Source of the DNA: Gemmatimonadota bacterium
GTDB taxonomy: Bacteria; Gemmatimonadota; Gemmatimonadetes; Gemmatimonadales; GWC2-71-9
DNA: 8,572 bases
Direction: 5' to 3'
NCBI GenBank assembly: GCA_024640185.1
Contig: JAHEFN010000085.1
Span: 1-8,572, forward strand
The position numbers were made by a program, and so were the translations under genes. How positions within the stretch are numbered: the first letter of the stretch is position 1; every line of letters begins with the position of its first letter. Below the pieces are notes generated by a model, which saw nothing but the letters and a program-made list of their open reading frames with translations, ran no database searches and was not told the DNA's origin. Below are positions 1 to 6,737 of this stretch, piece after piece.

Positions 1-461
1 GGCTTGCCGGTCATCACCTCCTGCAGTTTGGCCCAGGCGATCATCGAGCCACTGAAGGTGACCGAACCGATCAACAGCGAGAGTTGCACGGTGACCCCGG
101 TCTCCACCGGCAGCATCTCGCCCGCCGTCCCGGCCTTGAGCAGCTCCGCCCCGGCGACCAGCACCGAGGCGGCACCACCGAAGCCGTTGAGCAGCGCGAC
201 CATCTGCGGCATCGAGGTCATCTTCACCGACCGGGCCATCCAGAGACCGAGGCCCCCACCGGCCACCACACCCACGATGATCTCGGTCCATGAGACGAGG
301 TTCGCGTCGAGGAGCGTCACCACGATCGCGAGGAACATCCCCCACGCCGAGAGGCGATTGCCGGAGGGAGCCGTTGCCGGTGACCCGAGGCGCTTGAGCC
401 CGATGATGAAGAAGGCCGAAGCGACGAGGTAGCCGAGTTCCGCGAGGACATGGGGGATCAT
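1..461 (-). CDS. pntB: NAD(P) transhydrogenase beta subunit PntB, N-terminal part (runs off window)
   Basis: This is the start of the membrane beta subunit of proton-translocating NAD(P)+ transhydrogenase, which couples proton entry to hydride transfer from NADH to NADP+. Only the first 153 residues are visible; the frame is open to the window edge, so the rest of the membrane domain and the NADP(H)-binding domain III lie outside. Seen directly: an N-terminal hydrophobic helix (about residues 5-22), the family segment GNRLSAWGM (34-42), further hydrophobic helices (about 43-76), MPQMVALLNGFGG (84-96) and FSGSMIAWAKLQ before the edge. The start ATG at 461-459 overlaps the pntA2 stop in an ATGA, and the upstream purine run GGGGG may serve as ribosome binding site. 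Residue 92 is Asn where, by my recalled alignment, E. coli PntB has His91; see findings. The family call is secure from these motifs. Confidence 0.95.
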   Translation of the reverse strand, partial: MIPHVLAELGYLVASAFFIIGLKRLGSPATAPSGNRLSAWGMFLAIVVTLLDANLVSWTEIIVGVVAGGGLGLWMARSVKMTSMPQMVALLNGFGGAASVLVAGAELLKAGTAGEMLPVETGVTVQLSLLIGSVTFSGSMIAWAKLQEVMTGK

Positions 462-751
462 GACGCGCCCCCATCCTTGCGGAACATTCGCAGCATGCGA
501 TCCGTCACCGCGTACCCGCCGACGACGTTCATCATGGCGAAGGCTACCGCGCCGATGCCGAAGACGGTGCTCACCCAACCGTGCCCGCCACCCGCCACCA
601 CCAGGGCACCGACCACGGTGATCCCGCTGATGGCATTGGAGCCCGACATGAGTGGCGTGTGCAGGGTGGCAGGCACCCGCTGGATCAGCTCGAATCCGAG
701 GAAGGTGGCGAGGGTGAAGATCACGACCCCGATGATGATGCCTTCACTCAT
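458..751 (-). CDS. pntA2: NAD(P) transhydrogenase alpha subunit, membrane part (PntA2/PntAB)
   Basis: This 97-residue subunit is the membrane portion of the alpha chain in the split, three-gene form of transhydrogenase. It packs with PntB to form the proton channel in the inner membrane. Three hydrophobic segments are visible at about residues 5-23, 41-56 and 64-83. Between the first two is the highly conserved family stretch VPATLHTPLMSGSNAISG (26-43), with His31. I start it at 751 (MSEGIIIG) because that ATG overlaps the pntA1 stop codon as ATGA and follows a GGGGGA purine run. The frame could be extended upstream to 847, but that would add 32 Arg-rich residues unlike the family and would lie inside pntA1. 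The stop overlaps the pntB start in the same ATGA manner, so the three subunits are translationally coupled. E. coli carries this domain fused to the C-terminus of PntA; a separate small gene is common in other phyla. Confidence 0.95.
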   Translation of the reverse strand: MSEGIIIGVVIFTLATFLGFELIQRVPATLHTPLMSGSNAISGITVVGALVVAGGGHGWVSTVFGIGAVAFAMMNVVGGYAVTDRMLRMFRKDGGAS

Positions 752-1863
752 GATGTCCCCCGCTGGCGCTGGGCGCCGTCGTGTGCGACGCACATCGCGC
801 CGGTGATCTCGTCCTCGAGATCGAGCACCAGGTTGCCCTCGGGGCAAAGATGTTCGATGAGGGTCTGAACGTTGCGGCCAAACATCTGGGAGGCGTGCTG
901 TGGCATGGTGCTCGGCAGGTTCAGTGGCCCGACCACGGTCACCTCGCCATGCACCACGGTCTCCCCGGCCCGGGTCAACTCGCAGTTGCCGCCGGTCTCG
1001 GCCGAGACGTCGATGATCACGGCACCAGCCTTCATCCCCTCGACCATCTCGCGGGTGATCAACCTCGGTGCCGGGCGGTTGGGAATCGCGGCCGTCGAGA
1101 TCACCAGGTCACTCTGGTGGATCGCCCCCGCCACCGCCTCGAGCACTCGTCGCTGCTGGTCATCGGCGAGTTCCTTGGCATACCCACCGGCAGTTTCGGC
1201 GTCCTGCGAAAGCGCCTCAGGGGCGATGAACCTGGCCCCGAGGGACTCGACCTGTTCCGCCGCGGCGGCGCGGACATCGAAGCCGGAGACGATCGCGCCG
1301 AGTCGCCGCGCGGTGGCAATCGCCTGCAGCCCGGCCACTCCTGCACCGAGCACCAAGGCCCGGGCCGGCTGGATCGAACCAGCGGCCGTTGTGAGCATCG
1401 GCAAGAATCGCGGCAGGTGATGGGCCCCCAGCAGAACTGCCTGGTAGCCGGCCACCGTGGCCTGCGACGAAAGCACGTCCATCGACTGAGCCCGGGTGAT
1501 CCGCGGCACCAGCTCCAGCGCCAGGACGGAGACCTTCTGGCGGTTGAGCGCCTCCAGGGCATCGGCGCCGTCGTTGCCCACCAGGGCCAGCAGCACACTG
1601 CCCTGTCGGAGCGTCCCTGCCCGGTCGGGACCGGGGCGGCGGACGCAGGCGACCAGGTCAGCGTCGCCGGCGGCGGCGCTCTCGACGACCGTGGCGCCGG
1701 CAGCCTCGTACGCCGCATCGGCGAAGAAGGCACTGACACCAGCGCCTTGCTCGACCACGACCTCGAGGTCTCGCTTGACCAAGCGGGCGACCGCATCAGG
1801 GGTCAGGGCCACCCGCCGCTCTCGCGGTGCGGTGTCCTTCAGGATTCCGATCTTCATGGACAT
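748..1863 (-). CDS. pntA1: NAD(P) transhydrogenase alpha subunit, NAD(H)-binding domain I (PntA1/PntAA)
   Basis: This 371-residue soluble, peripheral subunit binds NAD(H) and passes hydride to NADP(H) on PntB. It belongs to the alanine dehydrogenase/PntA N-terminal family. Seen directly: the opening family motif KDTAPRERRVALTPD (9-23); the RQD loop in PRITRAQSMDVLSSQ, with R121, Q126 and D129 at the spacing known from the Rhodospirillum rubrum enzyme; a Rossmann GAGVAG (173-178) followed by D196 at the end of the second strand, fitting NAD specificity; a mobile-loop stretch AGGYAKEL with Y228; and IDVSAETGGNCELT (284-297). The length matches the split form. Two starts are possible: ATG at 1863 (MSMKIG) and ATG at 1857 (MKIG). 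GAGGAG at 1873-1868 lies 4 bases before the first and 10 before the second; I keep the first. The frame stays open to 2328, but that extension crosses the promoter and antisense thrA. It is first in the pnt operon. Confidence 0.96.
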   Translation of the reverse strand: MSMKIGILKDTAPRERRVALTPDAVARLVKRDLEVVVEQGAGVSAFFADAAYEAAGATVVESAAAGDADLVACVRRPGPDRAGTLRQGSVLLALVGNDGADALEALNRQKVSVLALELVPRITRAQSMDVLSSQATVAGYQAVLLGAHHLPRFLPMLTTAAGSIQPARALVLGAGVAGLQAIATARRLGAIVSGFDVRAAAAEQVESLGARFIAPEALSQDAETAGGYAKELADDQQRRVLEAVAGAIHQSDLVISTAAIPNRPAPRLITREMVEGMKAGAVIIDVSAETGGNCELTRAGETVVHGEVTVVGPLNLPSTMPQHASQMFGRNVQTLIEHLCPEGNLVLDLEDEITGAMCVAHDGAQRQRGTS

Positions 1864-1867
1864 GCGA

Positions 1868-1873
1868 CTCCTC
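1868..1873 (-). promoter_or_regulatory. Ribosome binding site of pntA1
   Basis: GAGGAG on the minus strand lies 4 bases before the ATG at 1863 and 10 bases before the ATG at 1857, so it does not settle which start is used. The preceding CUCC of the leader can pair with the GGAG across a CGA loop, a small 4-bp hairpin that would partly hide the site. That pairing is an inference from sequence only. Confidence 0.6.
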
Positions 1874-1920
1874 GGGAGGGTGCCGCGAGCCGGGGGGGGC
1901 ACGGTCGCGACTGCAACATG

Positions 1921-1956
1921 GTAACCAATCCTAGGCAGCCTCGCGTGGACTTTCAA
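1921..1956 (-). promoter_or_regulatory. Sigma-70-like promoter driving the pnt operon
   Basis: Reading leftward, a -35 box TTGAAA (1956-1951) and a -10 box TAGGAT (1933-1928) are separated by exactly 17 bases, close to the housekeeping consensus TTGACA/TATAAT (five and four of six matches). Transcription would start near 1921, giving a leader of about 58 bases before pntA1. The leader contains a run of eight C in the RNA (1899-1892 on the minus strand). No operator can be named. Confidence 0.6.
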
Positions 1957-1980
1957 CGATCGGCATGGTAGCGTCGGTCC
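1946..1980 (+). promoter_or_regulatory. Candidate promoter for thrA, predicted leaderless
   Basis: Reading rightward, a -35-like TGGACT (1946-1951; four of six matches to TTGACA) and a -10-like TAGCGT (1969-1974; fits the loose TAnnnT pattern) are 17 bases apart. Only six bases separate the -10 box from the thrA ATG, so transcription should begin at or within a base of that ATG. The stretch just before the ATG has no purine-rich ribosome binding site, which fits a leaderless mRNA. The -35 box abuts and shares one base with the pnt -35 box on the other strand. Inference from spacing, not measured. Confidence 0.45.
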
Positions 1981-4485
1981 ATGCCGCATCGAATTCCCCG
2001 ACTGGCGATCCACAAGTTCGGCGGTGCCGCCCTCGCCGACGCCGCGGCCATCAGAGAGGTTGCCGGAATCATCCGTGACCGGGAGGGCCCGCTGCTCGTG
2101 GTCGTCAGCGCGCTCCACGGCATCACGGACCTGTTGGTCGACCTGATCGCCACCGCCGAAGCCGGCAAGACCGCCAAGGCGGTCCGCGAGGCGCGACGCT
2201 TTCGGCGTCGGCACCTCGCCGTGGCCGAGGCACTGCTTCCCGTCAATCGTCGCCGAGCGATCGTGTCGGAGATCGAGACGGCCAGCGACGACCTCGAGGC
2301 GCTGGTCGGGGCCCTCGCCGTCCTCCACGAGTCGTCACCACGGATCCGCGACCATATCGTGGCCAGGGGAGAACGCCTCAGCGCCTTGATGGTGGCCGCC
2401 GCCCTCTCGGCCCGACGGATGAAGGCCGTGATGGTCGACCCCGTGACCGTGCTCATCACCGATGGACCCTACGGCGGCGCCTCCCCGAACCTCCCCGCGA
2501 CCCGCACGGCGGCGAGGAGCATCCTCACACCGCTCCTGGCGGAGGGAATCATCCCGGTCGTTCCGGGGTTCCTCGGGAAGGCACCCGACGGGGGCACCGC
2601 GACGCTCGGCAGGGGCGGCTCAGACCTCAGTGCGACCACGTTGGGCGCCGCCCTGCGTGCCGCCAACGTGACCCTCTGGAAGGATGTGCCGGGACTGCTG
2701 ACCGCCGACCCGCGGGTCGTGCCTGATGCCCGCCTGCTCGACCTCGTCCACCCGACGGAGGCGGCCGAGCTGGCCTATTACGGTGCCAAGGTGCTGCATC
2801 CTCGCGCGCTGTTGCCGCTGGCCGGCACCAAGATCCCACTCTGGGTCCGGCCCTTCGGCACCCCTGAGGCGGTCGGCACCGAGATCTCGACCCGGCGCGA
2901 GAGTGATCCACCACCGGTCCGCTCCCTCGCGGCCGTACCCGGCCAGGCCCTCGTCACCGTCGCTGGGTCAGGGATCCTCGGCGTCCCGGGGATGTCGGCA
3001 CGGACCTTCGGGGCGCTGCAGGCGGCCGGCATCTCGGTCTCGCTGATCGCCCAGGCCTCGTCCGAATACACCATCGACTTCACCGTCCCCACGGCGGCGG
3101 CCGAGGAAGCCGTGACCGTCCTCCGCACCACCTTTCGACACGAGATCCAGCACGGCGAGCTGGAGGATGTCCGGGCACGTCCCGACGTGGCGATCGTGGC
3201 CGTCGTTGGCCTCCGGATGGCGGGACACCCCGGCATCGCCGCCCGGGTCTTTGATGCCCTCGAGACCGCCGAGGTCAACGTGGTGGCGATCGCCCAGGGA
3301 TCCGCCGAGCACAACATCTCGATCGTCGTGGACCAGGACGCTGTCTCCCCGGCGTTGCGACGGATTCACGCCGCGTTCCAACTCGGCAAGGCCGGTGGTG
3401 GCCGGCCGCGGCGGCGCACCGGCAAGGACGTCATCCTGTTGGGTGCTGGCACCATCGGCCGGACCGTGCTCGAGTTGCTGCTCGCCACCCCGGACCGCTT
3501 CAGCGCCCTCCGACTTGTCGCGGTGGTCGACAGCCGGGGCATGCTGTTCGACCCCTCGGGACTCGAAGGCGACGCGCTGCGGGCGATCATCGCGGCGAAG
3601 CTCGCCGGCCGGTCGGTGGCGTCGCTCCCGGGTGGCTCCGCCGGGACGCCGCGGTCGGCGCTCAGGGACCTGGCCCAGCGCGCCCTGATTCGACCGGTGG
3701 TCGTCGATGCGACGGCGGAAGACACCGGCGAGATGCTCGAACACCTCGCCGACAACGGCTTCGACATCGTGCTCGCGAACAAGCGTCCCCTCACCGGCGA
3801 GACCGCCGAGTGGCGGGCACTCTACGCGACACTCGAGCGACACGGTGGTCGCCTGCGCCACGAGGCGACGGTCGGTGCCGGGCTGCCGACGGTCCTGGCC
3901 GTTGACCAGTTGATCCGCACCGGCGACCGGATCAGCCGGCTGGAAGGGTGCCTCTCGGGGACCCTCGGTGTGGTCCTGACGGCACTCCAGGAGGGCACCC
4001 CGTTCTCCCGGGCGGTGCTCGAGGCCCGTCAGCAGGGCATGACCGAGCCCGATCCCCGGGAGGATCTCGGCGGCATCGATGTCGCCCGCAAGGCCTTGAT
4101 CCTCGCCCGGATGCTCGGCCAACGTCGGGAGCTTGAGGAGATCGACCGGGAGAGCCTGGTGCGGCGCGGTCGCCGTGGCGCGGTCGACGCCTGGCTTGGT
4201 GCCCTTCCCCGCGATGATGCCTGGTGGGCCCGACGCGCCGAACGGGCCCGAGCAGAGGGAGGCGTCCTCCGGTACGTCGCACGTGTGACACCGCAGAAGG
4301 CCTCCGTCGGCCTGCAGCTCCTCCCCCAGACCCACCCACTCGGCCAGTTGTCAGGTTCCGCCAACCGCCTGGTGATCACCTCGGAGCGGTACCGGCAGCC
4401 ATTGGTGATCACCGGCCCGGGTGCCGGCCCGGCGGTGACCGCTACCGGGGTCTTGGCCGACCTCCTCGCCCTGACGGGGGGATGA
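1981..4485 (+). CDS. thrA: Bifunctional aspartokinase / homoserine dehydrogenase
   Basis: This 834-residue fused enzyme phosphorylates aspartate and later reduces aspartate semialdehyde to homoserine with NAD(P)H, at the two ends of the homoserine branch. Its length is close to the roughly 820 residues of E. coli ThrA. Aspartokinase (about 1-300): KFGGAAL (12-18), RGE near residue 130, RGGSD (211-215), and the family stretch with YYGAKVLHP. Two ACT-type regulatory units follow (about 323-465): IAQASSEYT with Q358 and IAQGSAEHN with Q439. Homoserine dehydrogenase (about 480-834): Rossmann GAGTIG (488-493), ANK with K601, and TEPDPREDLGGIDVARK with E689, D695, D700 and K704, matching the spacing of yeast Glu208, Asp214, Asp219 and Lys223. 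The C-terminal PLVITGPGAG and GVLADLLA also fit. Oddity: KFGGAA replaces the usual KFGGTS. The start has no ribosome binding site but sits six bases after a -10-like box. The stop overlaps thrB. Threonine feedback is likely from the two conserved Gln, but this is inference. Confidence 0.96.
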   Translation: MPHRIPRLAIHKFGGAALADAAAIREVAGIIRDREGPLLVVVSALHGITDLLVDLIATAEAGKTAKAVREARRFRRRHLAVAEALLPVNRRRAIVSEIETASDDLEALVGALAVLHESSPRIRDHIVARGERLSALMVAAALSARRMKAVMVDPVTVLITDGPYGGASPNLPATRTAARSILTPLLAEGIIPVVPGFLGKAPDGGTATLGRGGSDLSATTLGAALRAANVTLWKDVPGLLTADPRVVPDARLLDLVHPTEAAELAYYGAKVLHPRALLPLAGTKIPLWVRPFGTPEAVGTEISTRRESDPPPVRSLAAVPGQALVTVAGSGILGVPGMSARTFGALQAAGISVSLIAQASSEYTIDFTVPTAAAEEAVTVLRTTFRHEIQHGELEDVRARPDVAIVAVVGLRMAGHPGIAARVFDALETAEVNVVAIAQGSAEHNISIVVDQDAVSPALRRIHAAFQLGKAGGGRPRRRTGKDVILLGAGTIGRTVLELLLATPDRFSALRLVAVVDSRGMLFDPSGLEGDALRAIIAAKLAGRSVASLPGGSAGTPRSALRDLAQRALIRPVVVDATAEDTGEMLEHLADNGFDIVLANKRPLTGETAEWRALYATLERHGGRLRHEATVGAGLPTVLAVDQLIRTGDRISRLEGCLSGTLGVVLTALQEGTPFSRAVLEARQQGMTEPDPREDLGGIDVARKALILARMLGQRRELEEIDRESLVRRGRRGAVDAWLGALPRDDAWWARRAERARAEGGVLRYVARVTPQKASVGLQLLPQTHPLGQLSGSANRLVITSERYRQPLVITGPGAGPAVTATGVLADLLALTGG

Positions 4486-5402
4486 TGCACGATCACGCGA
4501 CGGCATTCGCCCCGGGATCGATCGGCAACGTCGGGCCGGGACTCGACATCCTCGGCCTGGCGATCGCCGGCGCCGGCGACACGGTCGAAATCGCCCGGAT
4601 GGATGGGACGGCGATGGTCGTCGATGATGCCGGCCACCCGGATCTCCCCACCGACCCCACCGCCAACACCGCAGCCATCGCTGCGGCCGCGGTGCGGTCG
4701 GCCGTCGGGAGCAGCATCGGGATGCGGCTGCGGATCACCAAGGGCCTGCCCCTCTCGGGAGGCCAGGGTGGCAGCGCGGCGTCGGCGGTGGCCGGCGCGG
4801 TGGCCGCCAACGCCCTGCTCGACGCCGGCCTCGACAGCGCGGCCCTGCTCGCCTGTGCCCTCGAAGGGGAAGCGGCGGTCGCTGGACGCCACCTCGACAA
4901 CCTGGCGCCTTCGCTGCTGGGTGGGCTCGTCCTGGTGCGGTCGGTCTCGCCCGTCGATGTGGTGCGTCTGCCGCTGCCGCCCCTGCAGGTCATTCTGGTG
5001 CATCCAGACCAGCGGTTGCGGACCCGGGATGCGCGAGCGGCGCTGCCCGCATCGGTGCCGCGAGAGGTTGCGCTGCAGCAGGCCGCGAACATCGCCGCGA
5101 TGGTCGCCGGCGCCTGCCTCGGCGACCTCGAGCTGCTCAGCCGCGGCATCGACGACCGGATCGCCGAGCCGGTGCGGGCATCGCTCCTCCCCGGATTCGC
5201 TGCTGCTCGCCGCGCCGCACTCGATGCCGGTGCCCTCGGGAGCTCGATCAGTGGGGCGGGACCAACGGCCTTCGCGCTCGCCCGGCTGGATGACGACGCG
5301 AGTCGCATCGCCTCGGCCATGGTCGCGGCATACCTGGAGGCGGGGCTGATGGCGCACGCCACCATCACCGGGATTGATGACGAGGGAGCACGACGGCGAT
5401 GA
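4482..5402 (+). CDS. thrB: Homoserine kinase
   Basis: This 306-residue GHMP-family kinase makes O-phosphohomoserine from homoserine and ATP in the cytoplasm; the length is normal for ThrB. Seen directly: the N-terminal motif APGSIGNVGPGLDILGLA (10-27), which corresponds to the family PAT-N-GPGFD-LG signature; the phosphate-binding region LPLSGGQGGSAAS (89-101); and the C-terminal GSSISGAGPTAFA (253-265), the third GHMP motif. The phosphate loop is unusual: where most homoserine kinases read GLGSSAA it reads GQGGSAA, so one of the two serines is Gly. I start at the ATG at 4482, which overlaps the thrA stop as ATGA; an adjacent ATG at 4485 is an alternative that removes one Met. The frame is open back to 4224, but that stretch encodes low-complexity Pro/Arg residues inside thrA. 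The stop overlaps thrC in another ATGA. Confidence 0.95.
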   Translation: MMHDHATAFAPGSIGNVGPGLDILGLAIAGAGDTVEIARMDGTAMVVDDAGHPDLPTDPTANTAAIAAAAVRSAVGSSIGMRLRITKGLPLSGGQGGSAASAVAGAVAANALLDAGLDSAALLACALEGEAAVAGRHLDNLAPSLLGGLVLVRSVSPVDVVRLPLPPLQVILVHPDQRLRTRDARAALPASVPREVALQQAANIAAMVAGACLGDLELLSRGIDDRIAEPVRASLLPGFAAARRAALDAGALGSSISGAGPTAFALARLDDDASRIASAMVAAYLEAGLMAHATITGIDDEGARRR

Positions 5403-6685
5403 CCAGCACCTCACGCATGGTCGTCCGCTGTGACGACTGCCGGACTGACTGGCCCGAAGCGCAGCCACGGACCCGTTGCGCCTGCGGCGGATTGTTGGCG
5501 ATCGTGCATCAGCCGCGGTTCCACGGCGACGCGCTGCGGGCACATTTCGACGACGACCGGGCCCTCGGGCCGCTGTCTGCCGCCTCAGGTGTCTGGCGCT
5601 TCGCCGAGATCGTGCAACCGCTCTCCGCGCCGCGGGCCGTGAGTCATCCCGAGGGGAACACGCCCCTGCTCCATCGTGACCGTCTCGATCGGTGGAGTGG
5701 GGTCGAGGGACTCCGGCTGAAGCATGAGGGGCACAACCCGACGGGATCGTTCAAGGACCGGGGCATGACGGTGGCCGTGACCCAGGCGGTGCGTGTGGGG
5801 GCCCGTGCCGTCGCCTGTGCCTCGACCGGCAACACCTCGGCAGCCCTGGCGGCCTATGCCGCCCAGGCAGGGATCCCCGCCATCGTCTTCGTCCCGGCTG
5901 GCCAGGTCGCGATGGGCAAGATGGCCCAGGCACTGGCCTACGGAGCGATCACCCTGTTGGTCGAGGGTGACTTCGATGCCTGCCTCCGGTTGGTACAGGA
6001 GGCCGGTGACGAGCTGGGGATCTACCTCGTCAACTCGATCAACCCGTTTCGGCTCGAGGGGCAGAAGACGATCGTCCTCGAACTGCTGCGTCAACTCGAC
6101 TGGCAGGCCCCCGACTGGATCGTGGTCCCCGCCGGCAACCTCGGCAACACCGCCGCGTTCGGAAAGGCACTGGCCGAAGCCCGCCAATGGCGACTGATCG
6201 ACCGGCTCCCGAAGATCGCCGCCGTGCAGGCCGGTGGCGCGGCGCCCTTTGCCGCGGCGTTCAGCCGCGGGTTCGACCGACTGGTGCCGGTCCAGGCGGA
6301 GACGCTCGCCACCGCCATCCGCATCGGCGACCCGGCCTCGTATGCACGGGGTGTGCGTTCGATTCAGGAGACCGCCGGCTGCGTCCTCGCGGTGACCGAC
6401 GCGGAGATTCTCGAGGCCAAGGCCGAGATCGATGCCGCGGGGGTCGGCTGCGAGCCGGCCAGTGCCGCGTCACTGGCCGGGGTGAGGGCCCTGCAGCTGA
6501 GCGGTAGCATCCGTCCCGGTGAGCGCGTGGCGGCCGTCCTCACCGGCCACCTCCTCAAGGACCCGGGGATTGTCGACCGGATGCATCGTGAGGACGGCAT
6601 GATTCCCACGCCGAACCGCCCCGAGCCGGTGGCGGCATCGCTTGACGCGATCCGGCGTGCCCTGCATCGTCGCGGTGTCGGCTGA
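5399..6685 (+). CDS. thrC: Threonine synthase (PLP enzyme with N-terminal zinc-ribbon-like Cys cluster)
   Basis: This 428-residue fold-type-II PLP enzyme converts O-phosphohomoserine and water to threonine and phosphate, the last step of the pathway. Seen directly: an N-terminal Cys cluster CDDC (C11, C14) and CAC (C27, C29), which may bind zinc; PEGNTPLL (84-91); the PLP-lysine motif NPTGSFKDRGM with K119; STGNTSAA (142-149), which helps hold the cofactor; the phosphate-binding PAGNLGN (244-250); and TGHLLKDPG near the C-terminus. It belongs to the subtype without the long E. coli or yeast insertions, as in Thermus, cyanobacteria and archaea. The ATG at 5399 overlaps the thrB stop as ATGA, which decides the start. 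Alternatives in the fold, such as cysteate synthase or threonine dehydratase, are made unlikely by the thrA-thrB context. There is no hairpin terminator with a U-run after the stop. Confidence 0.95.
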   Translation: MTSTSRMVVRCDDCRTDWPEAQPRTRCACGGLLAIVHQPRFHGDALRAHFDDDRALGPLSAASGVWRFAEIVQPLSAPRAVSHPEGNTPLLHRDRLDRWSGVEGLRLKHEGHNPTGSFKDRGMTVAVTQAVRVGARAVACASTGNTSAALAAYAAQAGIPAIVFVPAGQVAMGKMAQALAYGAITLLVEGDFDACLRLVQEAGDELGIYLVNSINPFRLEGQKTIVLELLRQLDWQAPDWIVVPAGNLGNTAAFGKALAEARQWRLIDRLPKIAAVQAGGAAPFAAAFSRGFDRLVPVQAETLATAIRIGDPASYARGVRSIQETAGCVLAVTDAEILEAKAEIDAAGVGCEPASAASLAGVRALQLSGSIRPGERVAAVLTGHLLKDPGIVDRMHREDGMIPTPNRPEPVAASLDAIRRALHRRGVG

Positions 6686-6737
6686 CCGTCGCGGGTCGCC
6701 CGGCGGACCGCCTCATCCTCCTCCCCAACGAGGCCAC

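Noticed and set aside
781..1971. Plus-strand open frame (396 codons) opposite pntA1
   Set aside because: It is the reverse of well-supported pntA1 and gives a His/Gly/Arg-rich product with no recognisable domain.
1864..1980. Thr leader-peptide attenuator or riboswitch upstream of thrA
   Set aside because: No Thr- or Ile-rich small frame and no terminator/antiterminator pair is visible, and the predicted transcript starts at the ATG.
1864..2328. Upstream extension of pntA1 in the same open frame to 2328
   Set aside because: It would run antisense through thrA and across both promoters, the residues do not resemble the family, and the good GAGGAG site and family N-terminus sit at 1857-1873.
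2968..4335. Long minus-strand open frame (455 codons) opposite thrA
   Set aside because: It is a by-product of high-GC codon use: the protein is rich in Arg, Gly, Pro and Asp with no domain, and the plus strand encodes a complete, recognisable enzyme.
4224..4481. N-terminal extension of thrB by 86 codons
   Set aside because: It overlaps the conserved end of thrA, is Pro/Arg-rich, and the homoserine kinase domain begins right at the ATGA start.
4029..5543. Minus-strand open frame (504 codons) across thrA, thrB and thrC
   Set aside because: Low-complexity Arg/Gly/Asp-rich translation spanning three real genes on the other strand, with no motif or ribosome binding site.
6686..6737. Possible terminator or promoter between thrC and the cupin gene
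   Set aside because: Only a weak 4-bp GGTC/GACC pairing is seen, without a U-run, and no convincing -35/-10 pair. I treat the gap as within a transcript.
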